64,000 bases of DNA from Diplosphaera chodatii (lineage: Eukaryota > Chlorophyta > Trebouxiophyceae > Prasiolales > Stichococcaceae): positions 1 through 64,000 of the forward strand of contig JAALGY010000053.1 in assembly GCA_032358165.1 (NCBI GenBank), given 5' to 3'. This document shows, one piece after another, positions 1 to 11,224 of this stretch. The notes under the pieces are model-generated. The model was not told where the DNA came from. It saw nothing but the letters and a program-made list of their open reading frames with translations, and did no database searches. Position numbers and translations under genes: made by a program. Position 1 is the stretch's first letter; each line of letters begins with the position of its first letter.

Positions 1-3000
1 GGGCTGCAGCTGTGCCAGCTCTTTCCAGCAGCAACAGTGGCACAATACAGTGCTAGGATGACAATAGACACGAGCACAGCCTGCCTGATCCTCAGGAGAA
101 TGACCCGCTGCCGTCGCTGCTGTGGCGGCAATGCCGAACAGACACCTGCGGGACGCACAGAACACCCTGACGCCGTGCCCTACACTATGCCAGGTCGCTG
201 CAGCTGCGACAGTGACACGAAAGGGTGCTGGAACGATGGCAGACACGAGGACAGCGAGCATGATCTTTCTGGAATGCCGCGTTGACGCCGCCACTGACAT
301 CTGCTGAAATCGGCGCCTGCGAGACCCACAGAACGTGATCACGCCGTGACCCGCAGTCTACCAACTCTCTGCAGCTGCAAGGGCGACACGAAAGGGTGCC
401 AGGACGATGGCAGACACGAGCACAGCCTGCCTGATCCTCTTCAAAACAGCCCACCTCCGCTACTGCTATGGCGGTGCTGAACCAGCGCCTGCGGGACCCA
501 CAGAATACCCTGATGCCAGGAACTGCAGCTCTGCCAGGTCGCTGCAGCTGCACAGGCGACACGAAACGGTGCCAGGAACATGTCAGACACGAGCATAGCT
601 CACATGATCTTCCGAGGAACGCCGGGCTGACGCCGCCACTGGAAATCTGCCCTAAAAGCGCATCTGCGGGACCCATAGAACGTGATCATGTCGTGCCCCA
701 CAGTATGTCACCTCTTTGCAGCAGTGTTAATGGCACGAAAGGGTGCTAAGAACATGGCAGCTGCCACCACAGCTCGCATGATCTTCGGAGGACTCCGGGC
801 TGACGCCACCACTGACATCTGCCCAAAGGCGCGCCTGCGGCACCCACAGCATGCCCTCATGCCATGCCCTACACTGTGCCAGCTCGTTGCAGCTGCAGCA
901 GTGGCACGATACAGTGCCAGAACGATGGCAGGCAGGAGCACAGCTCGGCTGATCCTCGCCGACCTGGCCCGCCTCCGCTGCTGCTACTGTGGCGGTGCCG
1001 AACAAGCACCTGCAGGACCCACAGAACACCCTGGTGCCAGGGCTGCAGCCATGCCAGCTCTCCAGAGCATTGACAGTGGCACTACACGGTGCTAGGACAA
1101 TGGCAACTGCCACCACAGCTCACATGATCTTCCGTGGAATGCCGGGCTGACGCCGCTACCGAAATCTGCCCAGAAAACGCGTGCCTGCGGGACCCAGACA
1201 ATACCCTGGTGCCAGGGCTGCAGGCATGTCAGCTCTTTGCAGCTGCGACAATGGCACGAAAGGGTGCTGGGAAGCTGGCAGACACGAGCGCATCTGTCAC
1301 GATCTTCACGGGACGGCGCCGGGCAGACGCCGCCACTGAGATCTGCCCAAAAGGCGCTGCCTGCAGGACCCATAGAATGTGATCATGCCATGCCCCGCAG
1401 TATGCTAGCTCGCTGCAGCTGCAAGGGCGACACAAAAGGGTGCTGGAACGATGGCAGACACGAGGACAGCGAGCATGATCTTCCTGGAATGCCGCGTTGA
1501 CGCCGCCACTGACATCTGCTGAAATCGGCGCCTGCGAGACCCACAGAACGTGATCACGCCGTGACCCGCAGTCTACCAACTCTCTGCAGCTGCAAGGGCG
1601 ACACGAAAGGGTGCCAGAACGATGGCAGACAGCAGCACAGCCTGCCTGATCCTCTTCAAAACAGCCCACCTCCGCTGCTGCTTTGGCGGTGCCGAAATGG
1701 CTGCCCGCGGGACGCACAGAACACCCTGATGCCAGGCCTGCAGCCATGTCAGCTCTTCAGAGCAGCGACATTGACACGAAATGGTGCTCGGACAATGGCA
1801 GGTGCCACCACAGCTTGCATGATCTTCACCGTACTGGGGCACCGCTGCTGCTGCTGTGCAGGTACTGAAATGCAAGGCCTGCAGGACACACAGAACACCC
1901 TGACGCCAGGGCCGCAGCTGTGGCAGCTCGCTGCAGCTGCAACGGTGACACAATACGGTGCCAAAACGATGGCAGGCAGGAGCACAGCTCCCACGATCTT
2001 CCTGGGATGCTGGGCGGACGCCATTGCTGAAATCTGCCCAGAGGCGCGCCTGCGGCACCCACAGCATGCCCTCATGCCATGCCCTACACTATGCCAGGTC
2101 GCTGCAGCTGCGACAGTGGCACGATACAGTGCTGGAACGATGGCAGGCAGGAGCACAGCTTGCCCGATCCTCTCCGAACCTGCCTACCTCCGCTGCTGCT
2201 ATGCAAGCGCTGAAAATGGCTGCCTGCCGGACCCACAGAACATCCTGATGCCAGGCCTGAAGCCATGTCAGCTCTTTGCAGCTGCGACAGTGACACGGAA
2301 GGGTGCTGGGAACATGGCAGGCAGGAGCACAGCCTGCCTGATCCTCAGGAGAATGACCTGCTGCCGTTGCTGCTGTGGCGGCAATACTGAACACACACCT
2401 GCGGGACACACAGAACACCCTGATGCCACGTCTGAAGCGGTGCCGACTCTTTCCAACAGCAACAGTGGCACAAAAGGGTGCTGGGAAGCTGGCAGACACG
2501 AGCACTGCGAGCATGATCTTCCCGGGATGCCGGGCGGACGCCGCCACCGACATCTGCTGAAAACGGCGCCTGCGAGATAGACCCACAGAATGTGATCACG
2601 CCATGCCCTACACTATGCCAGGTCGCTGCAGCTGCAGCAGTGGCACGATACAGTGCTAGAACGATGGCAGACGTGAGCACAGCTCGTGTGATCCTCTTCA
2701 AAGCGGCCCGCCTCTGCTGCTGCTACTGTGGCGGTGCCGAACAAGCGCCTGCGCGACCCACAGAACACCCTGACGCCACGTCTGAAGCCATGCCAACTCT
2801 TTCAAGCAGCAACAGTGACACAAAAGGGTGCCAGGCCGATGGCAAGTGCAACCATAGCTTGCACGATCTTCCCAATATGCCGGGCTGACGCCGCGGCTAA
2901 GATCTGCCCAAAAGTCCGCACCTGCAGGACCCACAGAACACCCTGGTGCCAGGTCTGAAGCCATGCCAACTCTTCATAGCTGCACCAGGGGCACTAAAGG

Positions 3001-3480
3001 GTGCTGGGATGCTGGCAAACAGATCACAGCGAGCACGATCTTCCTGGAATGCCGGGCGGACGCCACCACCGACATCTGCTGAAATGGCGCCTGCGAGACC
3101 CGTAGAACGTGATCACGCCATGCCCTGCAGTCTGCCAGCTCTCTGCAGCCGCAATAACGACACGAAAGGGTGCTGGGAATATGGCAGACACGACCACAGC
3201 TCGCCTGATCCTCTTCAAAGCGGTCCGCATCTGCTGCTGCTACTGTGCGGGTGCCGAACGAGCACCTGCGGGACCCACAGACCACCCTGGTGCCAGGTCT
3301 GAATCCGTGCCAGCTCATCACAGCAGCAACAGTGACACGAAAGGGTGCCAGAACAATGGCAGACACGAGCACAGGCTGCCTGATCCCGTCGCAATGCCCG
3401 GCGGACGCCGCCAGCGCCTATTGCATTCCAGCAATGGGCGCCTGCCGAGCCCTGCAGCCACCATCACGCCATAGCTCACA
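1..3480. repeat. Satellite array, monomer about 174 bp, about 20 copies
   Basis: The anchor GACACGAAAGGGTGC, or a close variant, recurs at about 214, 384, 557, 732, 902, 1076, 1252 and 1428, and so on to about 3345, a spacing of 170-177 bp. Monomers fall into two intermixed classes. Class A carries CATGATCTTCC followed by a GACGCCGCCACTGACATC core (for example 265, 606, 1124, 1475, 2515). Class B carries CTGATCCTCTTCAAA and a GCTGCTGCTATGGCGG core (for example 431, 948, 1650, 2690, 3205). Both end in a CCCACAGAACACCCTGATGCC block. Some copies are hybrids (about 1820 and 3375). The array is cut by the left edge, so its true size is unknown. Long open frames on both strands come from a period divisible by three and are not called as genes. 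Confidence 0.93.
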
Positions 3481-4397
3481 CTACGTTCATATGTTACAGC
3501 AGAGAGGGTGCCTTGAGCCGATGCAGATCCGAGGGCAAGTGCCCACACAGCCCACCTGACCCTCCTGCTGCGCCAGATGCCAGATGCCAGATGCCACCAC
3601 CGCTGCCCTGCGCGCACTGGACTGGTCGCCGGCGGCGCCCGCGGTGCTGCCCTTGCTCGATGCAGACAGCTCATGCTGCACCCCCATGCCCAATGCAGCG
3701 GCGAAATGGCCACCAAGGAGTGCCAGGATGCTGGCGCGCACGCCCTGCATCCGCCTGGTGCTGCATCAAAGGCGTCCCGCCCCTGCTGCTCGGTATAGTA
3801 GTCGTTGACGCCCAAAGCCTGAGACACAACAGGCCATGTTTGAGTGTCGCACCCGCTGACACAACCCCACGCGTCAGGAGACAGGAGAGCAAGCTGGGGG
3901 CAGATGAATGATCTGATGAACGAGGAGCTTTCCAGCCACGGTCTGGACAGGCTTGCCTGAGCAGTGCTGACCTTATTTGTGCAGAACGAAGTTGTTCAGC
4001 TGAGGCCCAGTTGAAACCCGTCATGTGGCGACCCACCAAGCGGTTCGCAGCGGACATGGGTTCACGCCTGCCCTGCACAAAAGATCCAATCAGCCGTGCA
4101 CGCAGACACGGCATGCCGCCAGGCTGTGAATGCGCTCTGAACATGTGCACAGAAAGTTCACAGGTGTTGAGCCAGCCCGCCCGCCATGCCGACCTGAGGG
4201 TTGGGTGGGGCCCGGCCACCGTGGGTTGACCCGGGCCGTATGCCGCCCAGATGCACACCAGAACGGTAGCAGTTCCAAGTCACTACTGCGCTGGCTGCGC
4301 TCAGCAGCTACGCTGGCTCGGGGCGGCGCCGGTGATGTCACTGGACGGCCGCACCAAGTCACCCTGCAACCAGTGGATGCCACAGTGTCGGTGTCCC
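3481..4397. other. No supported gene; junction of satellite and unique sequence
   Basis: The sequence after the satellite is unique and moderately GC-rich. Several open frames overlap on both strands, but none has splice-consistent continuation, recognizable motifs or a preferred frame. It probably holds the 3' flank of the minus-strand gene ending at 4398. Confidence 0.5.
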
Positions 4398-5567
4398 CTA
4401 CGCAAGCTGCTCGCCCCAGGCATGCTCGTCTGCATGCCAGAAGGGGTGCTGGGCAGGACTCCCCATGCAGAACTCACCATACTGCTGACAGTATGCTGTG
4501 GAGCGGCTGCCATCCCTGATGAGGTCAGCCCGACACATCAGAGCAGGGCCGCCCTGTGTGCAGGTGTATTGTTCCGCGATCAGAAAGGCTCGCGGCAAGC
4601 TGCCAGCTGCATGGCAGGCATCACAGAATGTCACGTGTCGTGCATACGCCAGCCCGGTGGGCATGCTGGAACCACAGCAAACATGTGCCCACCTCGGTCC
4701 GCAGGCCGCTCAACGGCTCTGGTGCGCCGCTTCAACTCCGTCATCACCTCTGCTCTAATGCAATTGTAGAACAAAGCAAACTGGCAGCCCATGTAGTACC
4801 CCTGCAGCTGGCGCCAGGGCGTCAGAAGCATATGCACATCTGGCATATACACGTGCACAGCTGGGTCTGCTGCTGAGCATGCCTGTCCACCAATGATCTG
4901 ATCGTCAGAGACCACGACACAGGCACTCACCTGTAGTGTCTGCTTGCAAAAGGGCGTGGTTGCAAATCAGGCAGAAAATTGCCGCCACCCTGCACTCGTA
5001 AACCCCAGTCACTGTTGAAGCGCCCTGACGCTGCAGAGCGTGTTGCAAGGCCCCCTGAAAGCTGTGTCAAATGTGGATGCAGCCACCCACCGACGCAAAG
5101 CTTGAAGGTGCTCAGCTGCGCGCAGGCCTGGCAGCCCAGATAAGAGGCGGTGCAGAAGCCAGTGGGCGTCCCGAGGGACCGTCACGCACTCGCTTGGCGC
5201 TGTGTCCACCTGCAGCTGCACAAGCCACGCAGAACCGAGTCAGTTTCACACCGTGACCACCCAGCAGACGCAGGCGCCAGCAGCGAGACCCAGTCCTGTT
5301 AGGTACTGGAGGTCTGCATGCGCGGCTGCGGGACTGGCCAGGCGCTACAGCACAGTGCTCTGTGCAGACAGCAAAGCAGAGCAGGTCGGAATGAAGACGA
5401 TGCCGATCAGCAGCCCCACCTGCTCAATGAGCAAGGCACCGTATTCAAGCAAGGCATCTTCTGTACTTGGCACACACAAGCGAGGGTGGGCGTTGCAACC
5501 GTGCTTCATATGTATGGCATGCACCAGGGATCACGCCACTCATCACAACGGTGGGCAGGGCAGCAGT
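4398..5567 (-). CDS. Unidentified multi-exon protein, C-terminal part (5' end unresolved)
   Basis: I do not recognise this family. The exon chain, read 5' to 3', is 5567-5525, 5460-5440, 5313-5252, 5209-5091, 4989-4931, 4872-4693, 4606-4478, 4429-4398. Every junction has GT and AG and keeps phase; donors at 4930 and 4477 are near-consensus GTGAGT. Most introns are only 42-90 nt, shorter than in neighbouring genes. The product is rich in Cys and aromatic residues. It has a hydrophobic stretch (LTGLGLAAGACVCWVV) that could be a membrane segment, and an amphipathic stretch reading FALFYNCIRAEVMTELKRRT. It ends at TAG. The acceptor at 4872/4869 is a NAGNAG pair that would add or drop one codon. 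The first exons, likely between 5600 and 6000, could not be placed. The coding status rests on eight consecutive phase-compatible exons, not on homology. Confidence 0.5.
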
Positions 5568-6386
5568 CTGTAGTAGTCTAGAGCCTGCTTGAGCTCACGC
5601 AGTGCATTTCAGCTATGTTCAGGGCCTCTGGTGCCGTGACGTGGTGCCAGACCTGCGATTGCATGTGTGCACGTGCCCGCCGCCTCATTGGTCGGCGGTG
5701 GGTATGCTCCAAGGGTTGAAGGTGAAAGACAGACGAAGTTGAGGTGGTTCAGTCTCAGATCCATGCCATGCAGCCATGCTACATGCATCAGCAATGGGTA
5801 TGAGGTCCCCTTGATTCGCACCATGAAACACCGCGGTGAGTTCGCCCTATATCCTAAACTCGAATTCAACAATTGTTCATGAGCTGAAACCACAACAGGG
5901 ACATGCTGGCTGGTGCGGGGCCACGGATGTTGCTGGGTAATGTCAGATCTAATGAAACAGACACGATGAGGCGCTTCATAAGCAAGATTGGCGGTCTTCA
6001 GTCTCATGCTTGCAGCAGACCTGGCATGAATCTGGGGTTGTCATGTGCATAGTGACGTCCACGCACCGCCACCTTCCGGTGTAGGTACGGTTGCCTACCA
6101 GCAAATGCTGCTTGTGTTCATTGCTAGAACAGGAAATCCGACCAACCCCGATCAGATTTCCAGTGACCAGCAAAGCATGTGACTGAGGTCTGTGCTGCTG
6201 GAGCCATGCCGAATACCGCGAATGACCTGACGGCAGCGAAGACCCTGACTTACAACAGATGAAGCAGAGCGGGACCGTCGCAAGTTTCAAGATATCCACC
6301 GGTGCTACACATATATAGTCTCACTGTTGCTGGCTGAGCTGTTAATGTGTAGTGGGCAAGTCAAGCGGGCTGGCAGTGTGCCAAGT
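5568..6386. other. Intergenic region; 3' flank of the EfeO-domain gene and possible 5' exons of the next gene
   Basis: An open frame on the minus strand (6007-5609) has a methionine start but lacks splice continuity and has AT-richer composition than neighbouring exons. It may include leader or first-exon sequence of the gene ending at 4398. A TATA-like ACATATATAG lies near 6307. No other feature is seen. Confidence 0.35.
6250..6254 (-). terminator. TGTAA polyadenylation signal of the EfeO-domain gene
   Basis: TTACA on the plus strand reads TGTAA on the minus strand, about 135 nt downstream of the stop codon at 6387. TGTAA is the established chlorophyte near-upstream polyadenylation element. 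Confidence 0.6.
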
Positions 6387-9300
6387 TCACAGCGTGAGCA
6401 ACAGCGCTGCGGCACCGATGACAGCGGTGAGCAGGCTGCCTGCGGCCAGGCCCGCTGCGCCCTGGGTGGCGTCATCGTCGGACGGCGCGGGCGCAGGCGC
6501 CTCGGCGTCGTCCCCAGACGCCTCGGCGTCGTCGTCTGACGGCGCTTGGGGTGCGGGCGCGATGACGTCGGGCACAGTCGCCGCGTCCCGCGCCGCCACG
6601 AAGGTGATGTTGGGCGACGCCGAGCGCAGCGGCGAGGCGTAGTTGGGGTGGCAGTCGTCCAGCAGGCTGGCCTCGCGGGCTACGCGGATGACCGCATCAC
6701 GCACGCGGTACCTGGGTCATGATGAGCAAAGCCGTTATCAGCTCATGCCAAACAGTTTGCACACAGCTATGCATGTGAGCTGTGACAACCCCTGGCGCCA
6801 ACTCATCCACAAGGTCATTTAAAATGTGCCAAAATGGAACACACGCACCCATACACTGCGATGCACTCCTTCTCCGCGGGCGTGGCGTCGCTGTAGTTGC
6901 CAAAGTCGCCGCCCGCCAGCACGGCGGCAGAAGCGGCACTCACGTCCCCGGCCTCCACCTCAAGGATGTCGTCGGCGGTCGTGATGTCCAGGCAGGCGGC
7001 CGCGCCGCGGACCGCCGAGTCCAGCTGGCTGCGCAGCGCCGCCGGCACCCCGCCCAGGTACGGGTACACCTGCAGCAGGGCGCCGGTGTATGATACGTGC
7101 CAGAAGATGCTGCAGGTGTTGCTGGGCACAAGCAGGCTGCAATAGCAGGAGCAGCAGCAGCAGCAGCAGAGCATGACATTCGTGCAGTTGAGTCGAAACA
7201 CGTTTAAGGAATATTACGGGTTGTAAACCTGGGAATAGATGCCCTTCCAGTTGTTGTAGAAGATGAGGCGCGACAGGTCGCTGCTGGTCTCCTCCTCGCT
7301 CGAGATCTGCACGCAGTAGCATAAAAACTCGCGCCAGCAAAAGCAGGTTCTCCGCCTTCGGCTGTAAATGGTCAGTGCAGTGACCACACCGAGCTTGCTT
7401 GACGGCATGAATCTGTCGGCAGCTGTGCCCTCACCTTCTTGGCAACGACCTCTGTGGCGACGCCGATGATGCCCTCGAAGTTGGGGCCCACTGCAAAGGC
7501 GGAGGTGTTGTACAGCGTCGCATTCAGCGCCTCCACCGACTCCTCCAGCTCCCGGGCGTACGCCAGCGTCGCAGGGCCCAGCGCGTTGTCCCTGCAGCAA
7601 AACAAGCACGTCGGAGCCGGCAGTAGGTGACTGAACATGCATGGCATTGCTGTGTTGGTCTGCCTGCATGAGTCAGTGCCGCAACAACCAGACCCTGCTG
7701 ACTTGCGGAACCACTCTGATGCTGCAAGATAAAGTCGCATTGCTCCGCAGCACCCTGACGCTTTGCTATCTTGGGTCTGAATGAGTGTTGGACCCGCTGC
7801 AGCAAGGCAGCACCTGAACAGCAGGCGCTCCAGGCGGTGGAAGCCCTTGAAGTCGGTGCTGTTCTCGCCGTCGCCGAAGGAGTACTCGCGGGCGTCGATG
7901 TCCGAGTCGATCTGCGGGAAGTTGGGCGCCAGCACCTGTGCAGGAGGTGCATGACTGCGCTGAGATATATGCCAATATAGGCCATCTTGATCAGCTGCAG
8001 ACACAGCTGCCCACCGCCCATTATTGGCAATGTAGACACCACAACACCGCAACTGGCCCTTGGCAAGTATGCATGCTATAGGAGCACCTCAATCTGCTCG
8101 TAGGGGTAGCGGGCCCGGGTGTATGCGGCGCGTGCCGCTGGCAGGCTGCCGCTCTCGATGGCTGCCGTCAGGTTCTCCACCGCCGCAATCTGGTATGGCA
8201 TCAGCGCCCTGCGGCAGACAACGGTGAATAGTGGTCATCAGAGACAGAGACCGGATCACATCGTGTCGTGCTGCCGGGGACACATGCATACACAACAACC
8301 CGATGTGCCCTGTACAGTGAAGATTGCAGTCGTTGCGCACCTGAAGTACTCGAGGCCGGCCTCCAGGGGCGTCTCGCCGGCGGCAAATGTGGCCACCTGC
8401 ACTGTGGGGGTGCACTCCGCCTCCTCTTCCTCCTCTTCCTCCTCCTCGACACCCACAACCTCAGCGGCCTGCATCACACAGGCAGTGCTGTGTGCCAGGT
8501 CTGTGTGTTCACCGTCAAAACTTGGATTGATTAAATGAGTTTCCAGGGTGGCAGACCAGAGCCTTAGATGCGAAGCGCTGTCCTAAGGGCCGCGGGTCGC
8601 AGATAGCAGCGTACAACACGCGACGGTGGCTGCGTGTTCATCATTACACAGTGTAATGCAAGATCCAAATATGCAGCCACAGCCAGCCGCACAGCAGTGC
8701 GCACCTCCTTCAGCTGGGCAGCCAGGTTGTATGACGCCGCCTGGATCTCTTTGCGGGCAGCAATCGGCACCTGCGCAACAGTTCTGGTATGTCTGATCCC
8801 GCCCACGCTTGCATCCTCTAGCTGGTGCCGGCATGTGCAAGTGTCAGACACCGGGCAGGAGCGAGGCCCGACCTCGGAGTAGGGCGTCACTCCGCCCAGC
8901 TCGCCGGTCTTGTTCAGGTACGGTTCGACTGACTCGAAGGCGCGCTCAAAGGCCTCGTCCACCGCCTCGTGCACCTGTGGGTGGCAGGCGCCAGAGTCAA
9001 TTGCAAAGCATTGGCGCATCATGCACATTGGTGGGGGGTTTGGCGCTTGTGAAAACATGCATGACATCACTTCTGCCAGGCAATGTGACAGCAGGGCATG
9101 CGCACGCACCTCGGGCGCTGCCTCCTCCACAGCGTCGTGGTACACGTCAAACTGGGTCTGGATGCCCTGCAGGACAGATGGCATACTGTGAGCACAGCGC
9201 ACCACGCACTGGCAGCAGCTGATCAGCTCAGCACTAGTGCGGCGCTGCTGCCTCAAACGCTGCTCAGCAGCGCACCTGAAAGTTGTTGTGGAAGATGAGG

Positions 9301-10661
9301 ATGGACAGGTCGCTGAAGGTCTCCTCCTCGCTGCTGAACTTCTTGGCGCCCACCTCTGTTGCTAGGGCAATCATGCCCGCCCATGTGTCCGCCTTCTCAA
9401 ACTCCTCCCTGCCGCAGTCGAGAGGCAGCAGCTGATAAGCTGCAGCGTCATGTTAACATCCATGGCAACGTTGTGCTTTGCCCCTCGTTCCCAGGGTAGG
9501 TACAGTCACTATGGAACATTGCAGCTGATCGTGCACTGCAGCTGCACACGGTGCGCACGTCTCAGGTGCACAGCGCACTGGCTGCTGCAGATCAACGGCA
9601 TTCAACGGCTGCACCTGCCCAGCAGGTCGGCGGACAGCGCGATGGATGAGTTGACGAGCGCGGCGGCCCACCACTCGGCCGCAGTCAGGTTGCGCTCCCG
9701 AAACAGCAGGTACTCCACCCGGTGGAAGCCCTGCAGCACAGCCGCGCAGTGCTCCCTACGCGCTAGAGGACTCAGCAGCAGAGGTGTGTCATACAGTGGG
9801 AGCGAGGAGAAAGACGTGGTGCATGATCTGCCGCAGGGTGGGCGGCGCACCTTGAAGACCTTGCCGGCCTCCCGCGCCTCCGTCTCGTTGCTGAACGCCT
9901 CGCCATTGGTGAAGGCGTACGGCCTGCAGCAGCGACGCTCCGGTTTGAACGAGCAGTCCTATGCTGTGTCATGTCAACAACTGCGATGTGACTGGGAGCG
10001 CAGAACGTACAGGGCGCTCTACCGAAGTCATCTTGCTACTGAACCTGGCGTCGATGTCGGAGTCGAGATCCGGGAAGGCGCCGGCAAGCACCTCGATCTG
10101 TTCATACGGCGGCCGGGATGCGGCGTAGGCGCGCTGCGCCGCTGTGAACAGCAAATTTCCAGGGTGTCAGACATCCTGGAGCACTGCTAAAATGTGGTTC
10201 ACAGATGGGGCAACCCACAAACGCCAGTGTGCACGCAGACGTGGCAGCATGCGGGGTTGTTGGTGCAGTCCCAGATCACGTCGAGCCTAGCAACATGCAT
10301 GCGGGTTGCCAAGCGGTTGACTTGGCACCAACAGGTCCCACTTTATAGCTGGCAAGATGATCGATAGCCCTGCTGATCCAACAGCCGCAGCGAAACATCC
10401 GTCAACGTGCGGCGGCTGCACCTCCCAACTCGGTGCCGGCAGATTGGCACGCATGTGCAGGCTCTAGTGGTAGCAGTGAGGGTCGGAACCACACGGACCT
10501 GCGAGGTTGCCGTCCAAGACGGCATCATATAGCGCCTCCGTCAGGTTGACGTTCTTCAGCGACAGCTCCCGGAAGGCGGCCAGCCCCGCCGTGTTGTCCT
10601 GCGCCTGCGCACCGCAGGCGACCAGCAGCAGCGCCGCTAATGCCGCACAAGCACCCTTCAT
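6387..10661 (-). CDS. Secreted, probably GPI-anchored protein with two EfeO/imelysin (M75-like) domains
   Basis: Fifteen exons join without a phase conflict into about 652 residues: 10661-10499, 10141-10045, 9923-9851, 9730-9615, 9408-9276, 9166-9110, 8974-8873, 8770-8705, 8468-8341, 8208-8088, 7935-7814, 7591-7435, 7306-7229, 7069-6849, 6711-6387. Residues 1-22 are a classic signal peptide (MKGACAALAALLLVACGAQA). Two homologous halves follow. Each has a YEQIEVLA...DSDIDAR segment and the HxxE helix of the imelysin fold, GFHRVEYLLF at 112-121 and GFHRLERLLF at 383-392. A Glu-rich linker separates them. An Asp/Ser/Ala/Pro tail ends in a 20-residue hydrophobic C-terminus with no charged residue after it, as in GPI-anchored proteins. 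Bacterial EfeO works with the EfeU permease in ferrous iron uptake. By analogy this could be a cell-surface iron-binding protein, but substrate is inferred. The upstream in-frame GTG was rejected in favour of ATG at 10661. Confidence 0.9.
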
Positions 10662-11224
10662 GCTGCGCGACACAGTTCAACCGTTGCAAAGCTCGAATGC
10701 AATGTGCCTCGATTGGGTGCCGAGTCGTGGCTGAACCGGGCCTCGCCGTCTGACGGGCGTGTGTCGGAGCGTGGCGAGAGCGTGGTGCCCGTCGCCGTGC
10801 TGTGTCGTGCGTACCAGCTGGCTGACATCGCACCTCTGTGGTCAGCTCGGCCTGTATCATTGCAGTTCAGCTGGATGACACCCCGCATCCGCGCGATGTG
10901 CGTGACCTCACACCGCCCTAGCTGCAGGGCACGTGACGAGCGTTGAACTTGGAGGTGCAGCCGCTGCACAGGTGGACGCACCCCGTTGCAGGCATCGCGA
11001 AACGTAAGAGATGAACGGTAGAAGCCGGTGAGTTGCACAGGAGTTGCTTTGCTGCAGCAAGCGTTCGGCGGATGGTGCCCTTGCTCATCGATCCACAAAC
11101 AGTAACACATCTCCCAGTTCAGCCGACCCAAGCTGATACATGGGCAGCACCTCAGGCTGCATCTAAACCTAATTCAAAACCAATTCATGCGCAATGCCCC
11201 GCCGCTCATGCAGCATAGGAGGCC
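10662..11224. other. Intergenic: promoter side of the EfeO-domain gene, 3' side of ThrRS
   Basis: No exon-like frame with splice sites is seen in these 563 bases. Two head-to-tail minus-strand genes flank it, so it should carry the EfeO-domain gene promoter, possibly iron-responsive; no regulatory motif is recognised. Confidence 0.5.

Noticed and set aside
1561..2580. A 339-codon open frame on the plus strand in the satellite
   Set aside because: It follows from a monomer length divisible by three. Comparable frames exist on both strands and the translated repeats change frame with each length variant.
3671..4258. 195-codon minus-strand open frame
   Set aside because: No motif, no splice-consistent partner exons, and overlapping open frames on the opposite strand; likely chance in GC-rich sequence.
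5255..5460. A longer exon encoding a hydrophobic run around VGLLIGIVFIPTCSALLS
   Set aside because: It is protein-like, but its frame ends at a stop with no phase-compatible donor. The same bases form a good polypyrimidine tract, and the alternative donor at 5439 keeps phase.
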